Below are positions 1 through 9,314 of a stretch of 33,915 nt of DNA, in pieces. Origin of the DNA: Stenotrophomonas geniculata ATCC 19374 = JCM 13324 (GTDB lineage Bacteria; Pseudomonadota; Gammaproteobacteria; Xanthomonadales; Xanthomonadaceae); contig NZ_LLXT01000018.1 in assembly GCF_001431625.1 (NCBI RefSeq), positions 1 through 33,915 of the forward strand, written 5' to 3'. Made by a program: the position numbers and the translations under genes. Within the stretch, counting starts at the first letter, position 1; every line of letters starts with the position of its first letter. The notes below the pieces were generated by a model. The model was not told the DNA's origin and ran no database searches. It worked only from the letters and a program-made list of their open reading frames with translations.

Positions 1-73
1 CATCCAGTGCGGCCAGGCAGCGGTCGAGCGCGGCATCGTCCACGCACAGCGGCAACAACACGATCGCCCCCAT
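1..73 (-). CDS. Partial CDS, N-terminus only, unknown function
   Basis: The first 24 codons of a minus-strand gene that runs off the left edge. The start is an ATG at 73, preceded by a clear GGAGG ribosome-binding site four bases upstream. The visible peptide begins MGAIVLLPLCVDDAALD and continues with RCLAALD. A hydrophobic beta-strand followed by two Asp and a Cys-containing helix is reminiscent of the start of a family 2 glycosyltransferase (strand, then a nucleotide-sugar-binding turn), but 24 residues are too few to assign a family. That the gene is real is supported by the ribosome-binding site; the function is a guess. Confidence 0.5.
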   Translation of the reverse strand, partial: MGAIVLLPLCVDDAALDRCLAALD

Positions 74-534
74 CCCGCCTCCGTGGTTGTCGGTAGCCAC
101 AGACTAGCACTGAGAGGGTATCGGCCGGGCTGCACCCGGCACCCGCTTCAGGCCAGGGCAACAGCAACAGCCGAAGCAAAAGCTGGGTTCCTGGGGGTTG
201 GCGGGGTGGGTCCGGTTGCGGAGGACGCTGCAAGTACGTCCATGTAAGCTCGGTCGCCGCTTGCTCGTGTGCGCTGTCCTGCGCACACGGCAAGACCGGG
301 GTTGGGCATCCGGCCCAACCCGCCCGAGGCATGCCTCAGGCCCATGCGGCTCACGCCCCTGCGCAGCCCACCCGTCCGGCCACGGACACGTTGCTGGGTG
401 CCACGGAAAGATCAGAAAAGCAGGAGCAACAGCGGATCGCTGCGCTCGTTGGGGCTGCCGACGACCTCTGTGGTGGGTACTCCTTTGGTGGGTGCCGACC
501 ATTGGTCGGCACCGCCGGTTGGTGCGGCACTCCA
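74..534. other. Gene-free intergenic stretch with several hairpins
   Basis: I see no convincing gene here. Small open frames exist on both strands, but they lack ribosome-binding sites and read as low-complexity Arg/Pro/Ala peptides. The DNA holds several inverted repeats: 9-bp arms at 266-274 and 281-289; 9-bp arms at 299-307 and 313-321; a perfect 12-base palindrome GAGGCATGCCTC at 326-337; and a 10-bp-arm hairpin GGTGCCGACC-ATT-GGTCGGCACC at 491-513. The last resembles the SMAG-like palindromes elsewhere in the window. The rest may be a dispersed intergenic repeat or a structured RNA, which cannot be decided from one copy. Confidence 0.5.
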
Positions 535-557
535 GTAGATCCACGCCACGCGTGGAT
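535..557 (+). repeat. SMAG-type REP palindrome
   Basis: GTAG followed by a perfect hairpin, ATCCACGC-CAC-GCGTGGAT (arms 539-546 and 550-557). It lies five bases beyond the stop codon of the diguanylate cyclase gene (minus strand), where it could protect the 3' end of the mRNA or help end transcription. The GTAG head plus short hairpin is the signature of the SMAG family known from S. maltophilia. Confidence 0.7.
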
Positions 558-561
558 GTGA

Positions 562-3500
562 TCAACCGATGCTCGTGCGGTCGCGGCCGTCGCTCTTGGC
601 GCGGTACAGCGCGCGGTCTGCGCGCTGGTACAGCAGCGCCGGGGTGCGGTCGTCGGCGTCCAGCTCCACCAGCCCCGCACTGAAGGTCACGCGCAGGCCG
701 TCCACACCGGCCCAGTCGGGGTGGTCATGGAACAGGCCGCGCAGGCGTGCGCATAGCTGTGCGGCTTCCTCCAGGCGGGTGTCGTTGAGCAGCAGCGCGA
801 ACTCTTCGCCACCAGTCCGCGCGGGCAGGTCCGAGTCGCGGCTGGCGGCGGCGATCAGCCGCGCCACCTGCACCAGCACGGCATCGCCGATGCTGTGGCT
901 GTGGCGGTCGTTGACGTCCTTGAAGTGGTCGATATCCAGCACCACCAGGCACAGCGGATGACCACTGCGCTGCGAACGCGCAAAGTCGCGGGCCAGCGTT
1001 TCATCGAAGGCACGGCGGTTGGCGAGGCCGGTCAGCGCATCTTCGCGGGCCTGCCGTTCGAAGGCCTCGGCCTGGCGTGCCAGGCGCTCGGCCAGTTCGG
1101 TCTTTTCCTGGTTCAGCGCCTGCAGGTGCACGGTCTTCGCCTGCAGGTCGAAGGTGGCCTCGTCCACCCGCCGCGCCAGGCGCAGGTTGCTGGCCTTCAG
1201 CTGCTGCAGCAGCAGGCGGTACAGCGCCACCAGCCCGGCCAGCAGCAACAGTCCACCCAACCCCTGCACGCTGCGTCGCTGCCACCAGAACGGCTCCACG
1301 GTGAAGCTCCATACCGCTTCCTGCTGGCCCCAGCTGCCACTCGGATGGGCCGCGGCCACGTGCAGGGTGTAATCGCCCGGCGGCAGGCCGACGAACTCCA
1401 CGCTGCGCTGCGGGCCGCGTTCGACCCACCCCGCATCCAGGCCATCCAGCCGCGTGCGGTAGCGGATCCGGTCCGACATCAGGTAGCTCAGGCCGACATA
1501 GCTCACCGTCAAGCGACGGCCGCCGGGAATGTAGTTGCGGTCCGGGCCTTCCCAATGCACCGGTGCGCCATCCACCTGCACGCTTTCAATCGCTGCCGGC
1601 GGTGAAAGGCGCTCGCGGAAGCGCTGCAGGCGTTGCGGGTCAACGGTGCTCAGGCCTCCGGCGGTGACCACCCAGAACGTGCCGTCCTGGCGCAGGATCG
1701 CCGATGGCCCGGAGCTGCCGTTGGCCTGCGCATTGGCCATGCCGTCGATCTCGTTGTAGCGCTCCACCATCACCCGGGGTGCGCGGCCATCGGCCACGGC
1801 GTTGAGGGTGGCCATGTCGGTGCGCAGTACACCGCGGTTGCTGCTGATCCACACATTGCCAAGGCGATCCGGCACCAGCTGGAACACCGCATCCACCGGC
1901 ATGCCCTGCTCCAGCCCCACCCGCGCCAGCGTGCCGTTCCGCCAGCGGTACAGGCCGCGGTCGCTGCTGATCCACATCGCGTCGCCCAACTGATGGAAGC
2001 CGAACACGCTGCGGCCACCGCCCAGCGGCGCCAGGTCGATCGACTGCACGTGGTCGCCGCGCAGCACGCGGATTCCCTCGATGGTGCCGATCCACAGGTT
2101 GCCCTGATGATCGTGCTCAAGTGCGGTGATCAGGCCGCTGGGCATGCCCGGGACGTTCGATACCTGCACACGGTCACCGTCGATGCGGACCACACCCTTC
2201 TGCGTGCCGGCCCAGACCACACCCTGCGGGTCCACGCTGATCGCGCGGATGTTGCCGCCCGGCATGCCATCGGCGGCGGCATAGTTGTGCCGCAGCCGGC
2301 CGTCACGACCAAGACGGTAGACGCCATCGCCGAACGTTCCGACCCACAGGTCACCGTCCGGGCCCTGCGCCAGGCTGAGCACCGAAGGTGCCTTGCCGCC
2401 GCGGTTGTGCAGCGGCATCGCACGGAAGCGGCCATCGGCGGTCTGCAGATCGAGGCCGCTGGCACTGCCGACCCACAGCTGGCGGTCGCGGTCCTCGAAC
2501 ACGGTGCGCACATAATCACCACTGAGGCCATCGCGCTCGGTGTAGCTGCTGAACAGCGTTTCGCGCAGGCGGTACAGGCCACCGTTGGCACCGACCCAGA
2601 TGCTGCCCTCGGCATCCTCGCGCAGGCTGACCACGCGTCCACCCGGCAGGTTCAGGCCTGCCGGCAGCCGCTCCAGGCCATGTGCGGAGATGCGCAGCAG
2701 GCCCTGGTTCTCGGTGCCCAGCCACAGGTCTCCATGGCGATCCTGCAGCATCGAGGTCAGGTGCAGCTGGCCCGGCAGGCGGTGCATCAGCACCAGCTGA
2801 TCATCTTCCACGCGGTACAGGCGCTCGCCGGCGACGATCCACAGCGCGCCGTCCGGAGCGCGGTACGGCCACGACAGGCCACTGCCGGCGCCCAGCCCCC
2901 ACGCCGCGGGCGCCCGCTTGAGCACGCCGTCGTTGTCGCGCAGCACCAGCCCGTCCAACGTACCGGCCCAGACCCGGTCCTGCGCATCGACCACCAGCTT
3001 GGTGAAGCTCATCGCCATCGGCAGCTCGGCGGCCGGCGCCTGGTAGACGATGCCGGTGTCCGGCGTCAGATAGCCGATGCCCTTGCCTTCATAGAGCAGC
3101 CACAGGCGGCCCTGGCTGTCCATCTGCATGGACTGGATCAGTACCTGCGGGGTATCGGCCTGGTGCTCCCAGACCCGCCACTGGCCATCGTTACCGCGGT
3201 GGCTGACGTTGCCGCGCGAATCACTGATCCACAGCCCGCCCTGACGGTCGACGAACAGCGCACCGATGCCGTTGTCGCGCAGGCCCGGGCGGGTGCTGCG
3301 GTCGAACACGGTGAAATCGAGGCCGTTGTATCGCACCAGGCCTTCCCAGGTGGCGAACCACAGGTGGCCTTCGGGGGTCTGCGCGATGTCGCGCAGCGAG
3401 TTGTGTGGCAGGCCGTTGCGCGACGTCCATACATCGATGGCGTAATCGCGCAGCGGCGGTGCCCCCTCCTGCGCAGCCACCGGCAGTGCAAGGGCCAGCA

Positions 3501-3588
3501 GCAGCCACAGCAGGCCCTGTCGCAGCCATCGACCGATACCTGATCCGCAGCGCTCCGCCCAGCGCCCGATGTCCCCCTGTCCGGCCAT
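562..3588 (-). CDS. Periplasmic beta-propeller (Reg_prop/Y_Y_Y) diguanylate cyclase
   Basis: Membrane-bound enzyme predicted to make cyclic di-GMP from GTP in response to a periplasmic or outer-surface ligand. From the ATG at 3588 the protein has about 1008 residues: a signal segment (LLWLLLALALPVAAQ), then many propeller repeats of the two-component-regulator type (recurring LWxGT/VWxG blades), a Y_Y_Y domain, one membrane helix (LGGLLLLAGLVALYRLLL), a coiled coil and a C-terminal GGDEF domain. The active loop reads GGEEF, a catalytically competent variant. RDSD lies exactly five residues upstream, matching the RxxD product-inhibition site. In-frame codons reach a GTG at 3738, but a TATCAT -10-like element at 3716-3721 (minus) and the position of the signal peptide favour 3588, although no good ribosome-binding site is visible. 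The gene follows the kinase gene on the same strand but probably has its own promoter. The specific signal is unknown. Confidence 0.85.
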   Translation of the reverse strand: MAGQGDIGRWAERCGSGIGRWLRQGLLWLLLALALPVAAQEGAPPLRDYAIDVWTSRNGLPHNSLRDIAQTPEGHLWFATWEGLVRYNGLDFTVFDRSTRPGLRDNGIGALFVDRQGGLWISDSRGNVSHRGNDGQWRVWEHQADTPQVLIQSMQMDSQGRLWLLYEGKGIGYLTPDTGIVYQAPAAELPMAMSFTKLVVDAQDRVWAGTLDGLVLRDNDGVLKRAPAAWGLGAGSGLSWPYRAPDGALWIVAGERLYRVEDDQLVLMHRLPGQLHLTSMLQDRHGDLWLGTENQGLLRISAHGLERLPAGLNLPGGRVVSLREDAEGSIWVGANGGLYRLRETLFSSYTERDGLSGDYVRTVFEDRDRQLWVGSASGLDLQTADGRFRAMPLHNRGGKAPSVLSLAQGPDGDLWVGTFGDGVYRLGRDGRLRHNYAAADGMPGGNIRAISVDPQGVVWAGTQKGVVRIDGDRVQVSNVPGMPSGLITALEHDHQGNLWIGTIEGIRVLRGDHVQSIDLAPLGGGRSVFGFHQLGDAMWISSDRGLYRWRNGTLARVGLEQGMPVDAVFQLVPDRLGNVWISSNRGVLRTDMATLNAVADGRAPRVMVERYNEIDGMANAQANGSSGPSAILRQDGTFWVVTAGGLSTVDPQRLQRFRERLSPPAAIESVQVDGAPVHWEGPDRNYIPGGRRLTVSYVGLSYLMSDRIRYRTRLDGLDAGWVERGPQRSVEFVGLPPGDYTLHVAAAHPSGSWGQQEAVWSFTVEPFWWQRRSVQGLGGLLLLAGLVALYRLLLQQLKASNLRLARRVDEATFDLQAKTVHLQALNQEKTELAERLARQAEAFERQAREDALTGLANRRAFDETLARDFARSQRSGHPLCLVVLDIDHFKDVNDRHSHSIGDAVLVQVARLIAAASRDSDLPARTGGEEFALLLNDTRLEEAAQLCARLRGLFHDHPDWAGVDGLRVTFSAGLVELDADDRTPALLYQRADRALYRAKSDGRDRTSIG

Positions 3589-3765
3589 CAGTGCAGCGGC
3601 GGCGGCCAGGCAGGGCTGCCGGGCCTGGCAGCATGCGGGAACTGCCAGGCAGCGCTGAACGGCATGCCGGCGGGAACGGGCTGGCTCATCGGGGGGAAAC
3701 TGGGAAGATGCGCAGATGATAGGCCAAACCCGGCCCACGGCGTCACCATCGCCAGCCGCGAAGAC

Positions 3766-5178
3766 TCAGCCCGCGCGCCCCGGCGGCGTTACCTGTGCAC
3801 TGGCCGGCCACTGCACTACCGCCTCCAGCCCGCCTTCGGCGCGGTTCCGCAGCCACAGCCTCGCGCCATCCTTCTCGGCCAGAGCGCGGGCGATGGTCAA
3901 GCCCAGACCGGCGCCGCCGGTTTCGCGCGAACGCGAGGTCTCCACCCGCACGAACGGGTCGAACACGGCTTCCAGTTGATCTTCGGCCAGGCCGGGGCCG
4001 TCGTCGGCCACCACCACGGTGATCGCGCCGCCACTGCGCTCGACCCGTACCCTCACCCGGTAGGCGTACATCACCGCGTTGTCCACCAGGTTGGAAAACA
4101 GGCGGTGCATGGCCAGCGGACGCAACATCAACACCGCACCGCTGCCCCCTTCGAAGACGACATCACCGCCGCCCTCGGCGGTGTCTTCAACGATGCTCTC
4201 CAGCAGCGAATCCAGGTCCAGTGCGGCACGCTGCTCGGCGCTCTCAGCGCTGCGCGCCAGCTCCAGGCCTTCGCGCACCAACGCCTGCATCGCGGCCAGA
4301 TCGCCGATCAGGCGCTCGCGCAGTACCTCGTCGCTGACGTTCTCCAGGCGCAGGCGCAGGCGGGTCAGCGGGGTCTGCAGGTCATGGGTGATCGCCGCCA
4401 GCATCTGCGTGCGCTCAGCCAGGTGCCGCTGCAGGCGATGCTGCATGGCATTGAAGGCTTCGGCAGCACGCTGCACCTCGCGCGGCCCGCGCAGCGGCAG
4501 GGGATCGCGCTGCAGGTCGTCGCCCAGGTCTTCGGCGGCGGCCGCCAGCTCCTGCAACGGCGCGCTGGCGATGCGCGCGACGATGTAGGCCAGCACCGCG
4601 ATCGCCAGCACCAGCAGCGTCAGGAACCACGGATCAACGGCGAGGATGCCGTTGTGCGCCACCGCCGGCGAATCCAGCGCCAGCTTCAGCAACGTGCCGT
4701 CGTTGAGGGTCACGTCGACCGCACGGCACTTGGGCGGGATGAATGCCGGATCACGCTCGCGCGGGTGCTTGCGGTGCCCAGGCGGCGGCGGCGGCGGCAA
4801 CAGGTCCTGCAGCTTGGGAATGCAGGAGCGGAACGAAGCGAAGTGCACATGCGCGCGAGCGACCGGGCCGGGCCGGTCATCCAGCACTTCCATCAACGCC
4901 GTGTCGGCCCGCCCCAGGCGCGCGCCGGGTTGCAGCGCGCGGACGCTCGGCCCACCGATTTCGAGCAGGCGCTCACGCAGCTCGGGATTGCCGTCGAGCA
5001 GGTTGACGTAGCCCTGCAGGCGGTCGGCGATGCGGTTCAGGTTCTGCCGCTCGAACTCCTGCTGGCGCTTGGAGGTGGCCAGCATGGTCGCGCCGATCGC
5101 GGCCACGCTCATGCCCAGCAGCAGGATCACGAACAACCGCCCGACCATCGAGGACAGGAAATGGCGCAGGCGCTTCAT
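3766..5178 (-). CDS. macS: Sensor histidine kinase of the Mac pump-linked two-component system
   Basis: 470-residue EnvZ/PhoQ-type inner-membrane kinase. It has an N-terminal membrane helix (about 13-33), a periplasmic sensor of about 150 residues, a second helix (about 184-202), HAMP, a DHp domain with the phospho-acceptor His265 in ITHDLQTPLTRLR, and a HATPase domain with N box (LVDNAVMYA), G1 (ADDGPG), F box (PFVR) and G2 (GGAGLGLTIA). The periplasmic domain contains a run of six prolines (128-133) flanked by Cys119 and Cys151, the only two cysteines in the protein. It lies six bases after the response-regulator gene and is co-transcribed with it. Both are divergent from the macABC-type operon. 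The symbol follows the macRS naming used in S. maltophilia and is inferred from position; a PhoPQ-like role would look the same from sequence alone. Confidence 0.85.
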   Translation of the reverse strand: MKRLRHFLSSMVGRLFVILLLGMSVAAIGATMLATSKRQQEFERQNLNRIADRLQGYVNLLDGNPELRERLLEIGGPSVRALQPGARLGRADTALMEVLDDRPGPVARAHVHFASFRSCIPKLQDLLPPPPPPGHRKHPRERDPAFIPPKCRAVDVTLNDGTLLKLALDSPAVAHNGILAVDPWFLTLLVLAIAVLAYIVARIASAPLQELAAAAEDLGDDLQRDPLPLRGPREVQRAAEAFNAMQHRLQRHLAERTQMLAAITHDLQTPLTRLRLRLENVSDEVLRERLIGDLAAMQALVREGLELARSAESAEQRAALDLDSLLESIVEDTAEGGGDVVFEGGSGAVLMLRPLAMHRLFSNLVDNAVMYAYRVRVRVERSGGAITVVVADDGPGLAEDQLEAVFDPFVRVETSRSRETGGAGLGLTIARALAEKDGARLWLRNRAEGGLEAVVQWPASAQVTPPGRAG

Positions 5179-5184
5179 CGCGGC

Positions 5185-5913
5185 TTATTCCAGGTTCACC
5201 GAGGAGGCCAGTACATAGCCTTCGTTGCGTACGGTCTTGATCAGCCCGTCCGGGCCACCATCGTCGCCCAGCTTGTTGCGCAGGCGGCTGACCTGCAGGT
5301 CGATCGCGCGATCCTGTGCCTCGTAGTTGCGGCCACTGCTGAGCGCGACAAGCTGCTCGCGCGACAGCACCTTGTTGGCATGGGCGATGAACACCCGCAG
5401 CAGGCGGAACTCGGCGCCGGACAGCACCACCACGCGATCGTCCGGGTCCACCAGGTGGCGATGCTCCAGATCGAACACCCACCGCGAGAAGCGCGCACGG
5501 CGCACCGCCAGCGGCTCCAGGTTGGCCGGCAGCGCCTCGGTCCGGCGCAGCACGTTGCGGATGCGCGCCAGCAGCTCGCGCGGTTCGAACGGCTTGGCCA
5601 GATAGTCGTCGGCGCCCATTTCCAGGCCCAGCACGCGGTCGATCGGCTCGGCACGCGCGGTCAGCATGATCACCGGCGTGTTCGAGCGCGCGCGCAGGTC
5701 GCGGCACAGGGTCAGGCCATCCTCACGCGGCAGGTTGAGGTCGAGCACGATCAGGTCCACGTGCTCGCGTTCCAGCAACTGGCGCATGGCGGTGCCGTCG
5801 GCAGCCGTGCTCACCTGGTAGCCGGCACGGCCGAGCTGTTCGGCCAGCAGGGTGCGGATGTCGTTGTCGTCGTCGACGATCAGCAGTCGATGCATCGTGT
5901 TTTCAGTCTCCAT
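5185..5913 (-). CDS. macR: OmpR-family response regulator of the Mac pump-linked two-component system
   Basis: Cytoplasmic DNA-binding response regulator of about 242 residues from the ATG at 5913. The receiver domain has the acidic cluster LIVDDD (11-16), phospho-acceptor Asp58 in IVLDLNLP, the switch Thr85 and Lys107 in LAKPF. The C-terminal winged helix has the usual end RNEGYVL. An in-frame start at 5976 would add 21 residues with no domain role, and an ATG at 5895 is also possible; 5913 gives the usual OmpR-family length. The gene is first in a two-gene operon with the kinase (six-base gap) and divergent from the pump operon, so it probably controls the shared intergenic region 5914-6117. 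Confidence 0.88.
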   Translation of the reverse strand: METENTMHRLLIVDDDNDIRTLLAEQLGRAGYQVSTAADGTAMRQLLEREHVDLIVLDLNLPREDGLTLCRDLRARSNTPVIMLTARAEPIDRVLGLEMGADDYLAKPFEPRELLARIRNVLRRTEALPANLEPLAVRRARFSRWVFDLEHRHLVDPDDRVVVLSGAEFRLLRVFIAHANKVLSREQLVALSSGRNYEAQDRAIDLQVSRLRNKLGDDGGPDGLIKTVRNEGYVLASSVNLE

Positions 5914-6117
5914 GTCGCGATCATCCCGTGTCGGCAGCTGAACCGCATCCGGGGCAATGCGTACCAGTGTATCCACCCAAGGGCGGGATACCTGTGGTTA
6001 CGCGTATTCACCGACAGTGTTACATAGAGACATACCCCGAGGATTGAGCCGCCCATCGCCCGGTCTTCACAATGCCCACCAACGCCGCCGCCGCGGCCCC
6101 GAGAGTGAAGCCACGAC
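5914..6117. promoter_or_regulatory. Divergent regulatory region between the two-component system and the pump operon
   Basis: 204 bases that must hold the promoters of both divergent operons. Two related words, GTGGTTAC (5994-6001) and GTGTTACA (6017-6024), start 23 bases apart, about two helical turns, as expected for tandem sites of an OmpR-type regulator. A second pair, GTATCCACC (5969-5977) and GTATTCACC (6004-6012), starts 35 bases apart. A weak promoter toward macA could be TTACGC (5998-6003), 17 bases, TACATA (6021-6026). All of these are pattern matches and not proven sites. Confidence 0.35.
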
Positions 6118-7359
6118 GTGACGTTCCGCCTGCTGCCCGCGACCCGCCGGGGTCGCCTGATACTGATCGCCCTGCTTGCCCTTGCCGTCGCCGCAGCCGC
6201 CTGGTGGCTGCTGCGCAAGCCCGCCGCCCCGGCGGTGGCGACCACGCCCGTCAGCCGTGGTGACATCGAGCAGACGGTGGAGGCCACCGGTGTGATCGAC
6301 GCCTACAAGCTGGTCAGCGTGGGTGCCCAGGCCTCGGGCCAGATCAAGTCGCTGAAGGTGCAGCTGGGCGACACGGTGAAGGAAGGCGACCTGATCGCCG
6401 AGATCGACGCCACCACCCAGCAGAACCAGGTGCTCAACGCGCAGGCCTCGCTGGACCAGGTTACCGCCCAGCGCGCCGTGCAGCAGGCCACCCTGCGCCA
6501 GGCCGAACTGGAGTTCGCGCGCCAGCAGCAGATGCTGGCCGCCGAAGCCACCTCGCGCCAGGAATACGATGCCGCCGAGGCACAGCTGAAGACCGCCCGC
6601 GCCCAGCTGCAGTCCTACGAGGCGCAGATCAAGGGCCGCGAAACCGAACTGGGCACCGCCCGTGCCAACCTGGCCTACACCCGCATCACCGCGCCGATGG
6701 ACGGCACCGTGGTGGCGGTGGTGGCCGAGGAAGGCCGCACCGTGAACGCCAACCAGACCGCGCCGACCATCGTCATGCTGGCGCGGCTGGACGTGGTCAC
6801 CGTCAACGCCGAGATCTCCGAGGCCGACGTGGTCAAGATCAAGGCCGGCATGCCGGTGTACTTCACCACGCTGGGCGACCCGGACCGCAAGTACCACGCC
6901 ACCCTGCGCCAGATCAATCCGGCACCGGCCTCGATCGCCAACGAGAATTCGTCCAGCTCCAGCAGTTCGTCCAGCTCCAGTTCCAGCAGCGCGGTCTACT
7001 ACAACGCGCTGTTCGATGTGGAGAACCCGGACGGCACGCTGCGCATCGACATGACCGCCCAGGTCTCCGTGCTGCTCAAGCAGGCCAAGAATGTGCTGAT
7101 GGTGCCGGCGGTGGCACTGGGACCGAAGCGCCGTGGCGACGAGCGCATGGTGCGGGTACTGGACGACAAGGGCCAGCCGCAGCCGCGCAAGGTCAGCGTG
7201 GGCATCAACAACGGCGCCTCGGCCGAGATCCTGTCCGGGCTGAAGGAGGGCGAGCGCGTGGTGGTGGGCGAAGCCGGTGCGGCCGGTGCCAGCGCCGGCG
7301 GCGGCAACCGCGGCGGCATGCAGATGCGGGTCGGCGGCCCGGGCATGGGGCGCCGATGA
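6118..7359 (+). CDS. macA: MacA-type periplasmic adaptor (membrane fusion protein)
   Basis: 413-residue inner-membrane-anchored adaptor that links the MacB ABC transporter to an outer-membrane channel. It starts with GTG at 6118. The ATG at 6072 is out of frame. The order is an N-terminal membrane helix (about 13-31), a lipoyl/barrel-sandwich half ([20 protein letters not shown]), a long alpha-helical hairpin rich in Gln/Ala, the second lipoyl half ([11 protein letters not shown]), a beta-barrel and the membrane-proximal domain. Unusual features are a run of 14 serines at residues 278-291 in a loop of the beta-barrel region and a Gly/Met-rich C-terminal tail. The stop overlaps the macB start by four bases (ATGA), so the two are translationally coupled. 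In S. maltophilia, MacABC is reported in drug, oxidative and envelope stress tolerance; that role here is by homology. Confidence 0.92.
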   Translation: MTFRLLPATRRGRLILIALLALAVAAAAWWLLRKPAAPAVATTPVSRGDIEQTVEATGVIDAYKLVSVGAQASGQIKSLKVQLGDTVKEGDLIAEIDATTQQNQVLNAQASLDQVTAQRAVQQATLRQAELEFARQQQMLAAEATSRQEYDAAEAQLKTARAQLQSYEAQIKGRETELGTARANLAYTRITAPMDGTVVAVVAEEGRTVNANQTAPTIVMLARLDVVTVNAEISEADVVKIKAGMPVYFTTLGDPDRKYHATLRQINPAPASIANENSSSSSSSSSSSSSSAVYYNALFDVENPDGTLRIDMTAQVSVLLKQAKNVLMVPAVALGPKRRGDERMVRVLDDKGQPQPRKVSVGINNGASAEILSGLKEGERVVVGEAGAAGASAGGGNRGGMQMRVGGPGMGRR

Positions 7360-9314
7360 GCACGACGGCGCCGCTGCTGCGCCTGCGCGACCTGCGACGC
7401 GAATTCCCGGCCGGCGACGATGTGATCGCCGTGCTGCGCGACGTCAACCTGGACATCCACGCCGGTGAGATGGTGGCCATCGTCGGCCAGTCCGGCTCGG
7501 GCAAGTCGACGCTGATGAACATCCTCGGCTGCCTCGATCGCCCTACCCGTGGCAGCTACCAGGTGGCCGGCCGCGAAACCGGGAAGATGGAACCGGACGA
7601 GCTGGCCGAACTGCGCCGCGAACATTTCGGTTTCATCTTCCAGCGCTATCACCTGCTGGGCGACCTGGATGCGCGCGGCAACGTGGAAGTACCGGCGGTG
7701 TATGCCGGCAGCCCGGGCGCAGTGCGCAACGCGCGTGCCGAGCAGCTGCTGCAGCGGCTGGGCCTGAGCGACCGCATGCACCACAAGCCGGGCCAGCTGT
7801 CAGGTGGCCAGCAGCAGCGCGTGTCGATTGCACGTGCCCTGATGAACGGCGGCGAGGTGATCCTGGCCGACGAACCCACCGGCGCGCTCGACACGAAATC
7901 CGGCGAGGAAGTGATGGCGATCCTCGGTGAGCTGCACGCCGAAGGCCACACCATCATCATCGTCACCCACGACATGAGCGTGGCCGAACACGCACAGCGC
8001 ATCATCGAGATCCGCGACGGCGAGATCATCGCCGACCGCGCCAACCCGAATGCGCCGACCTACCGTGCGCAGCGCGAGGCCAGCACCGGCGTGGCCCGCG
8101 GCAACAGCTGGCGGGCGGCCCGCGACCGCTTCACCGAAGCATTCCGCATGGCCCTGCTGGCGATGAACGCACATCGGCTGCGCACCTTCCTGACCATGCT
8201 CGGCATCATCATCGGCATCGCCTCGGTGGTCTCGGTGGTGGCGCTGGGCAATGGCTCGCAGCAGCAGATCCTGCAGAACATCAGCGCACTCGGCACCAAC
8301 ACCATCGACGTCTATCCCGGCCGTGGTTTCGGCGACATGCGCTCGGCGCGGGTACAGACGCTCAAGGCCAGCGATGCCGATGCACTGGCAAAGCAGAGCT
8401 ACGTGGACAGCGCCACGCCCAGCGTGTCGACCTCGGTCACCGCGCGTTACCGCAACCAGTCGTCCACCGCCCAGGTCAGCGGCGTCAGCGAACAGTTCTT
8501 CCGGGTCAAGGGCGTGACCCTGCTCAGCGGCAGCTTCTTCGACAGTGACGCGGTGAAGGGCCTCGGCCAGGTGGCGGTGATCGACGAGAACACCCAGACC
8601 CAGTTCTTCCCCGATGTCGACCCGGTCGGCCAGGTGATCCTGCTCGGCAACGTGCCAGCACGCGTGGTCGGCGTGGCCAAGCGCCAGAGTTTCGGTTTCG
8701 GCGGCAGCACCAGCCTCAGCGTGTGGGTGCCGTACACCACGGTGATGTCGCGCATGCTCGGCCAGAGCCACGTCTCCAGCATCACCGTGCGCGTGGACGA
8801 CGACACGCCGATGGATGCGGCGCAGGAAGCGATCACCCGCTTGCTGACGATGCGCCATGGCACCGAGGATTTCTTCCTCAGCAACAGCGCCGAAATCCGC
8901 CAGACCATCGAACAGACCACGCGCACGATGACGCTGCTGATCGGCGCGATCGCCGCCATCGCGCTGCTGGTCGGTGGCATCGGCGTGATGAACATCATGC
9001 TGGTGTCGGTCACCGAGCGTACGCGTGAGATCGGCGTGCGCATGGCCGTGGGTGCGCGGCAGAGTGATATCCGCCAGCAGTTCCTGATCGAAGCGGTACT
9101 GGTGTGCCTGCTCGGCGGCGTGCTCGGCATCGGCCTGGCCCTGCTGCTGGGCTCGATGATCGGCCGCTTCGCCAGTGACTTCCAGGTGCTGTTCTCCACC
9201 GCTTCGATTGTTGCCGCGTTCGCCTGCTCGACCCTGATCGGCGTGGCGTTCGGCTTCCTGCCCGCGCGCAATGCCGCGCAGCTCGACCCGGTCGAGGCCC
9301 TGGCCCGCGAATGA
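7356..9314 (+). CDS. macB: MacB-type ABC transporter, fused ATPase and permease
   Basis: 652-residue inner-membrane ABC exporter in which an N-terminal ATPase is fused to a four-helix permease. Visible in order are Walker [10 protein letters not shown] (44-52), Q loop FIFQRY, signature LSGGQQQRV, Walker [13 protein letters not shown] and the switch His in VTHD. These are followed by the first membrane helix (about 285-305), a large periplasmic domain (about 310-520) and three C-terminal helices, the first with the family motif [21 protein letters not shown]. In the Mac mechanotransmission model, substrate is taken from the periplasm and driven through the adaptor and channel. The gene overlaps macA and the downstream outer-membrane factor by four bases each, so the three are one tightly coupled operon. 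All ATPase motifs are intact. Confidence 0.95.
   Translation: MSTTAPLLRLRDLRREFPAGDDVIAVLRDVNLDIHAGEMVAIVGQSGSGKSTLMNILGCLDRPTRGSYQVAGRETGKMEPDELAELRREHFGFIFQRYHLLGDLDARGNVEVPAVYAGSPGAVRNARAEQLLQRLGLSDRMHHKPGQLSGGQQQRVSIARALMNGGEVILADEPTGALDTKSGEEVMAILGELHAEGHTIIIVTHDMSVAEHAQRIIEIRDGEIIADRANPNAPTYRAQREASTGVARGNSWRAARDRFTEAFRMALLAMNAHRLRTFLTMLGIIIGIASVVSVVALGNGSQQQILQNISALGTNTIDVYPGRGFGDMRSARVQTLKASDADALAKQSYVDSATPSVSTSVTARYRNQSSTAQVSGVSEQFFRVKGVTLLSGSFFDSDAVKGLGQVAVIDENTQTQFFPDVDPVGQVILLGNVPARVVGVAKRQSFGFGGSTSLSVWVPYTTVMSRMLGQSHVSSITVRVDDDTPMDAAQEAITRLLTMRHGTEDFFLSNSAEIRQTIEQTTRTMTLLIGAIAAIALLVGGIGVMNIMLVSVTERTREIGVRMAVGARQSDIRQQFLIEAVLVCLLGGVLGIGLALLLGSMIGRFASDFQVLFSTASIVAAFACSTLIGVAFGFLPARNAAQLDPVEALARE

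Noticed and set aside
1633..3543. Long plus-strand frame within the diguanylate cyclase gene
   Set aside because: His/Ala/Gln-rich antisense shadow; the propeller repeats and GGEEF domain are on the other strand.
3664..6027. 787-codon open frame on the plus strand
   Set aside because: It is antisense to the histidine kinase and response regulator genes, whose motifs are unmistakable. Its product is a Gln/His/Arg/Ala-rich peptide with no domain, as expected from GC-rich codon bias.
6949..6990. Poly-Ser codon run as a phase-variation switch
   Set aside because: The run uses mixed codons, and any in-frame slippage would change length by whole codons, so it would not switch the gene on and off.
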